Below, in pieces: positions 1 through 12,357 of a stretch of 64,000 nucleotides of DNA. The notes beneath the pieces are model-generated. The model was not told the DNA's origin. It did not search any database and saw nothing but the letters and a program-made list of their open reading frames with translations. The translations under genes were made by a program, and so were the position numbers. Position 1 is the stretch's first letter. Each line of letters begins with the position of its first letter. Origin of the DNA: Setaria digitata (taxonomy: Eukaryota > Nematoda > Chromadorea > Rhabditida > Setariidae); NCBI GenBank assembly GCA_003640385.1, contig RCAB01000054.1, positions 153,899 to 217,898 of the forward strand. Direction: 5' to 3'.

Positions 1-245
1 TTACATAGAAGGAGATAAATTTATTGAAATGATTATGTCACACGATTCATTCCTTTAGCAAAAAAAGAAAAGAATTTCGAGACTCCTAACAACTTTGTGC
101 TAAAGCTAAAATGAAAGTATCAAATATGTAGTAAGTTTTCAACTAGAATTATAGTCCAAAAATTTTTTGCAAATCTCAAATTAAAAAGTTTCTGTGCTAC
201 TGAAGAAGTATACAAGGAGTTGAAAATAACTGAAGAAGATGGCAA

Positions 246-3155
246 TTAATTAGAGACCTTATCAGTAGTAAATAGGTTATCAGTGATAGGCATGAAAATA
301 TCACTAATTTCTGTATCCTCTTCACTATCCATTTCATCCATCAACAAGAATTCCTGACGATTAGACATTGCTCGGCGACAAATCTCATGATAAATTCGAA
401 GATTCAATCCGAGCTGAGGACATGACACTACAAGTAGGGCAAAATTACATTACTCAGTTTATAATTAGAAGAAATTTTGGCAATTACTTATCAACAAAAG
501 TTTTTTTCGCTACTCCCCTACAGGAATTGAGGAAAAAAAGCAGGGAAAAGAAAAGCTCATACTGATCTGGAAAATAATCTCTCGAGATAATCTGTTCTCT
601 TAAAATTTTAATAATAACCGGCACATATCTTGAACTGATAAATGAAATAATGAAAATGACATAAATTGATCATAAAATTAACACTTATCATCGAATAATG
701 TTTTAGAATTTTCGCATAAAAAAAAGGTAAATGAACGAATTTCAATGTTTATTGGTGAAATATGAAATGCGCAAAGCAGCCAATATAAATATGTAATTTA
801 AAAAGGGAAAAAGGCAAGAAATGTTTCATGAAATTTGGAACAATAAAAGGATGAAATTCAAAGAAAATGAGAGCAATTAGACGTGGATGAAGCTGCAATT
901 TTTCTACTAATAGGAAGATGTCAAATTAAACTTACAACTTCTTATTAAATTTGATTCCCTGTGTTGTTGGTCGACTTTCAGTATTGTGCCGGAATGAATT
1001 TCCGTTGGTTGCTCAATTACAGCAACAGTTTCTTCTTGTTTGCTACATCGTTTGCCTGAATTCAACAAATTCCTAAAAATGTTGAGAAAGAATTTATACG
1101 CACGGATAAATATGATACGTGAAGATAATTATGGTATTCAGGATCTATTAAATGATGTCCACAAATTGTTTTTTTTTTTTTTTAAATTTATCCTTTGAGA
1201 ATACCATAGCTTTCTGCACATGTCACGTTTATTCATACGTAGATATCACTTTTTTTTTTATAACATATAGTGTTGATAAAAATGATAAGACTGGAAGAAT
1301 AGATAAAGTTTGTGATAACGTGATAACTGTCGATCCAACGTATAATACAAATAGTGTATGGTTTGCAGATGTTCATTCAAAATAGGGCCTAATGAGAAAT
1401 CACCTTGTAAGTTTGAAAACTAACAGATGTTATCGATGTGGTGCTCCTCATCGCTAACAATTCGTCCTTGGCTATCATGTCCACTATCATTCGTTGATGG
1501 TGATTTACCATGTCGAGCTTCTTCAGCAATAAAAATTTAATTGCATTAAAATGATTCAATTTCTGATTCAAAAATTTTGATGGCAAACTGAATGAATTAA
1601 ATGTGAAGTGGAGATTTCGAATTATCTAAAGTGGATGTTCCTTTCCTCCAAATTTATGAAATTAACCTTTTGCACTTAAATCAATCGAAGAATAAATTGG
1701 TTGATCATTTTCATTGCCCTGACAATATTTTGTCGATTGATCATTGGAAATTCGATCATTTCCAATTTGGCTTCGTTTAGATGAACGCTTTCCAAAAAAT
1801 GCAAACGTTCTGAAATGATAAATACAAATTGATAAACACACTGTTTGTAAAAACAAGAAAATTTTTTTTTTTTTTTTTTTGTAGAAAAAGTTATGCCAAG
1901 AAAGATTTTGGAAAAAGAAATCAAAAAAATTATGACACTTAAAAGTTGAATTTCTACTTGTTCTTTAGTTTGATAATAGAAGAGCTTCGCCTTGAATCCT
2001 TTGGTTCTGAAGCTGAAAATGGTGGCGAATAACTTGACTGATGCGCTTTTGTCGCATCATTATCTAAAATTTTCAAGTAATTTAGAATAAGATTTCCAAA
2101 TTATGCAAAATGTTGTGAAACTTCTGAAGTGTAATATGAATACTATATGGTTTTCATAGTTCTACCGGAAATAGCTTTAACACTGAAATTATCCACTTTT
2201 TTTTTTTTTTTAATTATCATCAGTTTTTGATTAATCTTTATGATGCTCTCATATTTTACGAATAATCTTAATTAAATGATTAATTGAAAATGTTACAAAG
2301 ACAAACCACCGTCTGACTGCTGACTACGACATTCCACTCCGCTATCGGCCAACATTCTATTTTGATATCGTAACGTTTGCAACAAGGACATTCGTCGACG
2401 GCGATACAGATACGGATTAGAAGTGATAACAAGTCCTGGATCCATTTCACTGCTGATATCGGCTATAAGAAGAGAATTTTCTTCTAAATTAATCGAAATT
2501 TCTCGCTCTCTAGATGGAATAACTTGTTAATTATTTTAATTACTAATCCAGAGATACTATTTTAATTGTCATTTCAAAGATCTTTTTAAACTTGTCATAA
2601 AAACTTAAGAAAAAAAAAAAAAAATTGAAGAACAAGTACCGCTTGAGCCACGATGTCCGACAGAACTTAACCTCTGCCTAATTGGCACATGCTGAATCAC
2701 TGGCAAGCAGAATGGTTCTGAAATTTGAAATTAAAAACCTAAGACCGCAAGAGAGAAATAGATCGTTTTGTTTTATTAATTATTAAGAAAACCTTTTTAA
2801 AAGTTAATTAATTTGAATGCTTTGAAATACAATAGTAATAATTGAAATTACTGAATATGCATATTTGAAGCGTCAAGAAGAAAACTTCCTTTTTTATAAC
2901 TCATAGGAAAGATGTACAAACATGAAAGACTTAGTGAGCACCGTAGGATTTAGTCGTGACAAAAGTGATGAATTTGTAGTTTTACAGTAACCCAAGTTGG
3001 GTCTTACCAAAGTATGAATTGTGTAGAGAGTGTGAAACATAAGCTATTTGCCTCTCCGGAAAAGCCATTAAACTGTGCCTTCTCGGATATGAACTTTTGT
3101 TGTTTCTATCAACCATCAACCGGTACAGTATGTAGCCGTTTATCATGTTCGCCAT
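246..3155 (-). CDS. Unrecognised nine-exon gene, about 388 aa, Ser/Arg/Gln-rich
   Basis: I do not recognise this protein. Exons in transcription order: 3155-3008, 2717-2640, 2462-2310, 2063-1958, 1809-1667, 1520-1425, 1388-1265 (tentative), 1072-936, 427-246, ending in TAA. All junction phases agree and the total is divisible by three, which is strong evidence because the frames were chosen independently. Most introns have GT donors and AG acceptors of the TTTCAG type. The tentative exon creates a very short 36-nt intron; without it the frame stops near 1420. Pieces include YPRRHSLMAFPERQ, EMDPGLVITSNPYLYRRRR, SLLQTLRYQNRMLADSGVE, a low-complexity Ser/Arg middle (SSKRSQIGNDRISNDQ) and an acidic tail (FLLMDEMDSEEDTEISD). 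No signal peptide or membrane segment is evident, suggesting a soluble, largely disordered intracellular protein. The start at ATG 3155 is inferred: an AG acceptor with an in-frame TAA lies just upstream. Upstream exons cannot be excluded. Confidence 0.6.
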
Positions 3156-5719
3156 GATGCCTTTCACTTACTGTTGAATTCAATTTACAGTATCTTTTGA
3201 ACAATGAAGTGCTAAGACCACAGTACCCAGTCATTCATCATAACTGTTCATGATCGCTTTCAATTACCTTACAAAAATATGAAAATGCTAGAAATTCTCG
3301 ACATGATAAAATGGCAGTTGCGAGGAGCTCCTTCGATATTAAATGTTCCGTTTGCTACGTGATATTCTAAATTATCAAGTAATTTGTTGAGAATTTGAGA
3401 TTCAGACTCAAATTGCATCGGATATTAGAAAGATCATTAACAATATCCCACGTAATCCTAGCTCAGAGATTATTTGCAAAGGATAGCATCATCTATGCAG
3501 ATTCGAAACACACTGTGATAATTATGAAAAGTTTTGAGAATTATAATGCTTTTTATCGTAAAGTAGCAATCTCAAAAAAATGGAATTTTAGAAATAATTT
3601 TTGATTATAAACTTCCTAAAATAATTCTTAAAATCCTTTCTTTCACTCGTTAAACAATTTTCATTTTCAGTACGGTTGTTGAAATCTTCGTTGTCAAATT
3701 CCTTAACTGATAGAAATTGCAAAACCGGAAGAACAAAGGTTAGAATTTTTGAAAGATTGTCAAATTAAAGGAGAAATAATGAAGATTGAAAATGATTTTA
3801 AGCAAATAAGTATGCAGCAGCTGACTTATATTCTTATAACCAATCAGAACAAGTGTTTTAAAAATGATAAATAGAATGAAAGAGTGATAAGTTCCAATAT
3901 TATTTAATAAAGCACAAGCAAGGCTGTTTGTTGCATTCCAATTAATATAGCACGCCTTAAACTTTCTTAGAATTTTTACACTAATTGTATTTCCTTTTTT
4001 TCTATTCATGAATACTTCGCCTAATTGATCATTTATTCGCACTTTTTTTTTTTATTTTTAAATAGCTTTTAAAAATTTTAAACTAAAATTTTTAGAGAAG
4101 AAAGGAAGGATGAAGTTTTTAACTAATTAAATTTTGATGGATAACATTTCATGTAGCTAGTTCTTTGACTAATGAAATATGCTGAAGCTGATAGTTTTGT
4201 CTATCATCAAACGGGAAAATAAAACTAATCATGTTGAAATGCTTGGGGAACACCAATTCCTTGAAAATCAAGTTCGTAGAATCTATTCATGCTGTTTCAG
4301 ATGTTAGACTTTTCAAAATTTCACTTTTCAGCTTTTCAACATCCTTTTTTCTCGGAGAAACTGACACATTTCACGTTGAAAATTGGAAAGCATATGTTGA
4401 AACGACTGTGCTCAGCATCTTGTCAAGAAGAAATTGCTAATTCGAAAAGCTAAAAAGATCAAAAATTTTAATTAAAGAGAGAATTTTCAGATAACTTTCA
4501 TTTAGAAAAAATTGCTAATAACTTTTCGACATATTCTTTTTTTTTTTTTTGGTTAAAATGAATTGTTTTATGAAATTTGAATTATACCTTACAGCAAATA
4601 CTTATGTGATGCATTAATGTGTTAAAAAAAAAATCCAAGCTTTGTGGAATCCGATTGGTAAACTTTTCAAGAGTCTCAAAACACTATCAATTTGATGGAA
4701 TATTCTCGAACAGGTGTCATCATTATTACTGTCAATTATTAATGAAGGATAGATTACACTAACTGGTTTTTGAAGAGAATAAACGAAAAGCATTTTATAT
4801 GTCAATTAAATTTGCAGCTTTTATTTGAAAAAAATTTTGATTATGATTGAATTTCAATCCATTCCAATTAAATTATTTGCTTAAATTAGATAATGCTGTT
4901 AAAATTTTGAAGCTTTTAAAACGCAGGCATAGACTCCAAGATTAGAAAGGAATATTATTTGAAATATAAAATTTCAGAAATGTTTTTGTTCTGCGTAAAC
5001 TTGGAAATTATTATGATTATCCACTACATCAACAAGTGCACATTAAGTTGATAATTAAGTAATTGATTGGTTAATTTAAGTAATTAAGCTTAAAATTTGC
5101 TAAATATTTCAAGATATATTTCAAATTTTTGAAATAGAGATAGATGAATAAATTTAGCAAATATTTTTAAGTTATTTGATAAGGAACCTTTGCCGATATC
5201 TGTGAAAAATTTTGACCACAATTATGGTGACATTGAAATGAATCCATTTGAATTTTGAAGTCTTTCAAGTGCTTTAGAATGTCATTTGAGCTCATGGAAG
5301 GATATTGTAAAAAAATGAAACTTACAAAAATGAAAGTGAAAAAAATTAAAGAAAGTTTTTAAGAAAAAATTATTAGATCAGAAAAAGCAGAAATAGATAA
5401 CTCTAACTAGTCTAGCAACATAAATAATGAAGCATTGTAAATTTTTTTAAATCGCACTTTATTCTATATTTTCAATTAGAAGAAATTATTTGGTGGTGCC
5501 ATCAAGTTAAGGTTAATTAATTTTATGTAAAAATATAAATTATCTCAAAATAGTTGCTAATTAATAAGTCATATTAAGCAGCCAAATTTAGTAATGATGA
5601 TAACTATCGTATCAGTCAATGCGGTAATTTACTATCAGTAGCGATAGAATCATTCAGGCAACTAAATGATTTGTTTTTAAAATGATTCAAATAACCGGTA
5701 GAAAATCTCATTAATAAAA

Positions 5720-5800
5720 TCATTAAATTTTAAGAAGTACCAATTATNTAAAATCATTAAATTTTACTGATATAAAAATGATAAGAAGTACCAATTATAC
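5720..5800. repeat. Short duplicated sequence flanking a single N (5748)
   Basis: The blocks aaaatcattaaatttta and aagaagtaccaattat occur on both sides of the N at 5748, in the same order but with extra bases in the right copy. The arrangement matches imperfectly merged contig ends better than a biological duplication. Confidence 0.6.
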
Positions 5801-8800
5801 AGTAAGGAAAGCAAAACGATTCAGTTCTTTTTCTGTTTCAGTTAAATTTTATTTGATTTAAATTTACATAAAAAATTTTTGAACTCATAAAATAGTAACA
5901 TTTTGTTTAACGAGGGGCAATATTTTAGCTTCCTTTTTCTTTCTCTGAAAAATTTGTCATTAACTGAGAAATTGGTTATTAAAAAGTATATTTTATACAC
6001 TAATATTTCCCTATGCAACTGGAAATTAGACATTTCATAAATTCAGTTTTGTGATAATATTGGAATATTCATGGAAAATTTTACGAATAGCTTATAAAAT
6101 TGGGAAAGTTTATGACTCTTTTATTTCTTTTAAATCTTCTAAAGTAATTTTTTAATGGTTCATTTTCTTTTTCAAAAAATTTTTGTTATAAACTATTATA
6201 AACCACATCTTCAAACAATATGATTTTACACCATCAATGATAATTAATGTATAAAATAAATTTTTTTTTTTGCTTTATTTTTAACAATGAAATTCGCCCA
6301 TTATTATTCACTTTTAGCAGTAAGCAAATAAACTATTAAAAAAAAAAAAAAATTAATGAAAAAATTTCCTAAATAACACAATATTCTTTCTTTTTTTCAA
6401 ATAAGTAATATTCATATTTATCAATTTTTGCGCTAAATAAATAAACAAAAAAAAAATCTAAAAGTTTAAAGAAATGACGAATGGAAGGAAATATGTTGAA
6501 AAGATCGTTTTTAAACATGCCATCTATGTATGGAACACCATTACTTTAGCCACTGGAATTTGATGTAAATGAAATGACTGAAAGAAAACGCCTATCATTT
6601 CGTTTTCGTTTTACTTAAGGCCAAGAATAGTGTCTCAAGTAAAAGAAGGAGAAGAATGGAAAAGTGGTTTATTAGCTTTTTATTTAATTATAGCTATAAT
6701 ATGTCTTCTCGAAATCGTTGTGCACTCTCGACATCTATTATGGTATTAGAAATGTTTTAATCACTTACTGAAATCAATATTCTATCACTAATTATAACTA
6801 ATCAATAAAAATAATCAAGTGTGAAAAATTTCATCTAATTATTGATCCAGGAATGCTAATCAAAATAGGGTGGCAAATTTTCTTCCTTTTCATTTTGGGA
6901 AAAAAAAATGATTATTAAAATTTGAGATTAATTAAAAAAAATTTTTCAAACAATAAAATTAATAAACTATACGATGGAATCGTTGCAACCATTTAATATG
7001 ATGAGTGTAATCATTTCAGATACATTTATTACACAACTGTTACTATCTAACTTGCTTAGCAGTTTCATTAAAATGCAGTCATCAAATTGTTCTTAGAACA
7101 AGTAGCTGAATGCAGTTGTTATCACTGGCTGATATCTTATGAATATCAGTAATTAGACCTGAAACATGCCAGGTCACTTTATTTTTACTGGGTTAGTAAG
7201 AAGAGGTAATGGTAAGCAGGAAATAAGGGATCGCTTAAAGAATTTATAAAATTTTTCGAAATTATCATGCTGTTAGTTCCTTGCTAGTAATTATAAGAAA
7301 TTACTAATTATAGCTTGAATGAGAATACAAATTTTGAATTCACGCATGAATAAAAGTTTGCTCTTTTTTGTTTTCACAATTAAAAAAAGTTATTGGTTAA
7401 AAATTTTCATAGTTCTATTTTCCCAAAATTAGTAAAAATTTCTTTCTTAAATAAGTGTTTAACAACTAGGCACAATGATATAAGCTAAAAATTAGTAATT
7501 ATTTAGTTTTTTGGAAAATCATTCGACTTGTCGTGTCACTTAAAAAGACAGACATTAATGAACTTAAACTTAACTTTGGAAACTTTTCCAAAAAAAAAAT
7601 AATAGCCAGGAAAACTTGAAAATTGGCGGAAGAAATTCATTTATCTTGATGCAACGATCACAGAAATGAGTCTAATAATTACGAATTTAAATGATATTGT
7701 TATCTTTTTAATTCTCTCATTTCAAAAATTCTTTCGAATCCTTTTTCATTTATTTTTGCACTTTACCGAAAACTTTTATTAAAACTCATAGTTTAAAAAA
7801 AAAAAAAAATTCATAATTATAGCTTGAAATGTTGAACAAAAATGACTTGTGTCGCGTGCCACAAGAAAAAAGAAAAAAAAAAGGAAAAACTGAAATGATT
7901 TTTGATTTCAGCTTGTTGAGGAAAAAAATTAAAAGGAAAAAGAAGTGATAATAAATCAGTCAGCTAGATGAATGATAGCAGTTCACCAATTTTAAAATGA
8001 AAACTAACAAAAAATAATGAAGTAAAAATAAATGGTATCATTTTCATATAGATGAATGAAGCAATTTTTAAAAAGCACAACTTATTAACTTTTTCTTTCG
8101 GTAGCAATTTGTTTAATAGTTTGGAAATTTTTTATTTCTTTTGACTCTTCAACAATTTATCAGTAAAAATTCAAACTTTTGAAGCAATTTTGTGATTTTT
8201 TTTTGTAAATTGAAAGCTTAAATCCACATATTTACCTGAACTTTAATAATGCAAAAATAAAATAGTGCATATTTCTAATTTACAATTTAGTAATGCTCTC
8301 TTTGTTGTAATTTATTATTTCAAGCTAACCAAAAGATTTACTAGTAGCAAAATTTATTTTAAGAATTTATCAGTGTTTGTTTCATTAAACTTACTGATAA
8401 GAAAAAATAATTCACTTCATACATTTATCAGTGCGATTATCACTAGACTTTTTCATGCGCAAAAATGAAAACGAAATGTTTTTTTTTTTTCCTTTTTTTT
8501 TAATATATTGAGGAAAAAAAAGTTTGTCACATTCCTCGAGGGAATAAAGATAGACAAGTTGATACATTTTATTCTAGTTTTTTTTTTTGCATTTTTGATT
8601 GTGGAATGAAATGAAATAACAGATATTGAGAATGAATGATCCATTCCGAGATTAAGTGAGGAATGATTAGAATGAGTGATAAATTTTATCATTGAAATTA
8701 TCAACAGCCAATCCGTCTAACACAGTCAGCCTGCTCAATTCATTTTCATGCTTCTTTTCGCTACTTAAAATTTTGCTGGAGAGAAGCAACCTTAATTTAA

Positions 8801-9995
8801 AAAAAAAAAAAAGAAAGAAAGAAATACGAGAAAAAAGAAGCATTTATGCGAAACTTACAAAATTTGTTACATTTATACGACGTGTAATTTCACGTAAACA
8901 TTAAAAAGTATCATTTGCTTATTTAATTCTAATTTGCAAAGATTTCTCGGCAATTTTCTGTGTTAAGAATTTTCAATTATTTTCAACTTTTTTCAATTTT
9001 CAACTCCAAATAAAAGTTACATTAATAATTTTTTCTTGATTTATTTCTTTTTATTTGCCAAAATGTCGTTCATTTTAATTTTTTAAATAACCTAACAGTA
9101 TGTTACATTTTATTATAATTAATTCGTTTACATATTTAACAGTAAAAGTAAGTGAGATGATATAATAGAAGATAATAGATTCAATAAATAATAAATTTAA
9201 CCAGAAAAAAAAGGTTATGCAATGTCATGTTAATATGAAATACTAATTTAAGAATTTTGCAAAAATTAATCAATTTATATATGATTTCCAATTGTTTAAT
9301 AGTTAATGGCTCGTTCTGAATTGGTACTTTCATTGTTAATTTTGGTGCACCTATGTAAATAATTTAAAATAATTGTTCGAACTGATTATGTATTAGCACT
9401 GAAATAATTATATATTAGTAATGAAATATTTGCGCATATAAACACAAAAAATTGGAATATTTAGTAAAGTGCAATGAAAAAAACATAAAAAAGATAGTAT
9501 TAAAGTATTAATAGAATTGGAAAATCTTTTTAAAATTAACATCAGGCTTTTGAAATTTGCGTCCTTTGATTAGGTAATTAATTCGGTGCCAATCCTTCCT
9601 GTATTTTACATTCGAATAAAATTAATTAGAGAAATTGATTTGAAACGAAGAAAGAAAAAAGCGACACAAAATAAAATATGATTAGGGAATAAAAAGAAGA
9701 AAAAGAGTTAGAGATTTCGCAACTTTTCATTTCAATTTAATTCAGCTTATTTTTCTATCAGTCTGCCAACTGAAATATCTTATCAGGAAATGACTTCTTT
9801 TTCTTTCTCTCGAAAAAGGAAAAAAAACTCTCATCCATTAATGAAAGACAAAAGTTACACTTATATTGCTTTTTCATTGTCAAAATTGAATGAATGGTAG
9901 GCAGTATGTACCATTTTTCGAAATCACCAACTGATATTTGTAAGATTAATCTCAGCTTTAATAAGATTTCATCTGAATAGTTTAGTTGTAACATG

Positions 9996-10100
9996 CAGCA
10001 GAAATAGTGATAATTATCATGTTTTTTTTTTTCGTTTATTTTTTTTTTTNGCATACAGCAGAAATAGTGATAATTATCATGTTTTTTTTTTTCGTTTATA
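9996..10100. repeat. Direct 60-bp-period duplication around N at 10050
   Basis: The sequence cagcagaaatagtgataatt, followed by atcatg, a T run, cg and ttta, appears twice with a 60-bp offset. The N sits between the copies at the end of a poly-T run. This is most simply an unresolved overlap of contig ends. Confidence 0.65.
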
Positions 10101-10362
10101 TTTTTTTTTCTTTTACAGAAAAAGTGACAAATTCTTTTTCCTCTTTTCTTTTCACTAGTTTTAGAGAAATAATGATAGGTTCTTTTTTTTTTTCCCCCCC
10201 TTCATTACTTTCAACTCTTTTATTGTGTTTTCTGAATGATAAATGCTAGCAATAAATGAAAAGTATCGTATGAAAAGGAAGCAAAAAAGAAAAAGAAATT
10301 GGAACTAAAAATTTTTTCCTTTTAGTAAATTCCAAATATATATCTATATCTATCTATCTATC

Positions 10363-10465
10363 TATAGTTTGTATATATATATATTGTTTTTTCTTTTAAA
10401 AAAAATATATATATATTTTTTCTTTTTCAAATTAACATTATGTATATATATATATACAAACTATA
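10363..10465. repeat. AT-rich foldback: 22-bp perfect inverted repeat with TATC tract
   Basis: The left arm at 10363-10384 (tatagtttgtatatatatat plus two bases) is the exact reverse complement of 10444-10465. The 59-nt spacer is itself AT-rich (T runs and TATATA). A tatc tetranucleotide tract abuts the left arm at about 10340-10363. The non-TA core tagtttgt / acaaacta shows that the symmetry is more than a TA microsatellite. Confidence 0.75.
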
Positions 10466-11157
10466 TATATATAATGGCAGACTCGATGTTTTATGTCAAT
10501 TTGAAATGAAGGAAACAAATAAGGACTGCAGAAAATACTGCAAAAATCGCACAATGTACAATTAAAAAAGTATAGTGAAATATAATTTAAGTGAAAGAAT
10601 CTAATTAGAAATAAAATGGTGAATTTTTGAAAAAATTTAAAAAGCTTTTTTCTCAAAATTTTACATCTGCTTGGCTGTTATTTTGATAAAATTTTTATAA
10701 GATTATTGAACTGAGTTTGCTGCATTTTTGGAATAAAATAATTTGCACGTCTAGTAAAAGTTTCTGGATTATTGCTGAAGAATGAGCAATTAATTTCGGA
10801 AATAATTTGTTATGCAAAAGTTTAAGTCCAAATTTCTACATTTTAAGTTTCAGCTGCAAAGTATGCATTGTTAGAGGTCAATTTGGTACAAATAACAAAA
10901 ATTGAGCTCTATTTTTGCATTTTCAGGATTTTTTTTTTTTTTTTGAGGTATAATTTAGGTGGAAAATGTGGCCATTTGGTTATCAGGAAAACAAAAACAA
11001 GACAAAATCAAAAGCATTAAGTTTATTTGAAAGAATAAAAAAAAATATAGTTTATGGTCCAATAAAAATGAGGCAAATGCATTATTTTTTGGCTTTGTTA
11101 TAGTGGAAACGACTGCTATAAATTTTGTGGAAGAAAATTTTTAGAAAACTTTTTTTA

Positions 11158-11216
11158 AAATTAAGCAGTGATTTGTTGAAATGAGAAAATCATTTCAACA
11201 AATCACTGCTTAATTT
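11158..11216. repeat. Perfect 27-bp inverted repeat with 5-nt loop
   Basis: Arms 11158-11184 and 11190-11216 are perfect reverse complements around the loop gaaaa. The arm core reads ttaagcagtgatttgttgaa. The arm is not simple sequence, so a 27/27 match is very unlikely by chance. It could be a small foldback element, a long-stem hairpin RNA source, or a palindromic cloning/assembly artefact. No open frame overlaps it. Confidence 0.85.
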
Positions 11217-12180
11217 AAAATGATAAAACTCTTTCCTCACAAAATTATATTTCTTGAATTCTAAATACAAAGAAAAAAGGAAAGGAAATTTGATAGAAAA
11301 ATTAGCGAATTTCAATTAGCCCTAGTAGATGTGGAAAATGAGAAGATATTTTTACTCCTACTAACTTTTTTAATAGATTTTTTTTCATTTAAAAATTATT
11401 GAAATATTGTTATGAAAATTCAAAAGCCAGAAAAATTAAGAGGAAATTTAGAAAACTGTTGAGGAATTTAACAGAACAAATGCAAGCGAAAAATTATTGA
11501 GCATGGAAGAACAAAAAATTTATATTACAGCAAAGATTGTTCTTGAGTTAAAAAAAAAATCATAAAATTAAAAAATATTAAAAGCTATTAATTAATTAAT
11601 CAAATTACTAATTTGCTTTGCATAATGCCCAAGTCATAATGATGGTGCAGTTTTCGAAAAATACCAACATTTCTTTTGATTAATTTGTGCAATCATTAAT
11701 TCAAACATTAATTAGTCATTTATTTTCTTCCAGTTATCCAGCCTTAGGCATAATTGGTAAATATTGCCAATTGTCAAATTCATTTTGAAAAGATTCATAC
11801 TAATCATAGAAAGTAAGTTAAGATCAGAATTTAAATTGCTAATCGACAAATTAGAAAAGAACTTTAGCTTCTGAGTCTGATCTATAATATAACGGATTAA
11901 TTAAAGAAAGAAGCTAATTAAACTATGTGCGCTTAAAATATTCTACTGTGTAACGTATGGTATGTTATCGATCAGAAATACATGGAAAATGAATTTATTC
12001 CAAAAGTTCCAAATTGAGTGAAGAAGAAATTTCTGAAGTGAAAAATTTTGAAAATAATGACATAAATTGGATAAATAAATATATGTAAATAAATAAATAA
12101 ACAAATATGCAAAAAACTGAAGAAGTAAATAAACAAATAAATAAATGAAAAAAACAAACCAAAACGCCTACGGCGTATAC

Positions 12181-12357
12181 TGTCCGTTTTCCAAAGAACG
12201 GTCGGTGCGGAACCGACTGAATTGGTTGCCGTTGAAGTGGGCAGAACGTGATCCGGGTGGGAGCCGTGAAAATGAAAATAATTAGTCATTTCCATATGAC
12301 TTGAACTTGGCTTAACAAACAGTGGCTCAAGTCTTTTGTCACGTTTGGTCCACATTA
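12181..12357 (-). CDS. Exon-like coding island, gene unrecognised
   Basis: A pocket visibly richer in G and C than its surroundings carries an uninterrupted frame of 58 codons on the minus strand. It begins after an acceptor reading tttataacag, has an ATG two bases in (12355), and can end at a donor gtatac at 12180. The peptide includes MWTKRDKRLEPLFVKPSSSH, then a His/Thr/Ser-rich part with HFHGSHPDHVLPTSTATNSV and a Trp-containing end (TVLWKTD). I do not recognise it. Three other minus-strand islands lie upstream of it in transcription order (13702-13854, 17990-18059, 18647-18728), so it may be an exon of a long-intron gene. Phase at the 5' boundary would have to be 1. Confidence 0.4.

Larger units (their letters stand above)
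3156..12180. other. Long stretch without a supportable gene (3.2-12.2 kb)
   Basis: AT-rich, with many A/T homopolymers and only short chance open frames. It holds an N with duplicated flanks near 5748, a second near 10050, a TATC/TA simple-repeat foldback at 10363-10465 and a perfect 27-bp hairpin at 11158-11216, each listed separately. I see no other gene, tRNA or conserved motif. Confidence 0.5.

Noticed and set aside
3273..3366. Minus-strand exon-like frame (YHVANGTFNIEGAPRNCHFI) upstream of the 246-3155 gene
   Set aside because: Acceptor and donor exist, but its phase does not fit any visible acceptor of the next exon, and the frame is only 30 codons.
3395..3604. 69-codon plus-strand frame near 3.4 kb
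   Set aside because: No recognisable motif; a second frame over the same bases is equally open, so no coding call.
9758..10249. Open frames containing X over the N at 10050
   Set aside because: They read through a poly-T/N assembly joint with duplicated flanks; Phe/Lys-rich chance frames.
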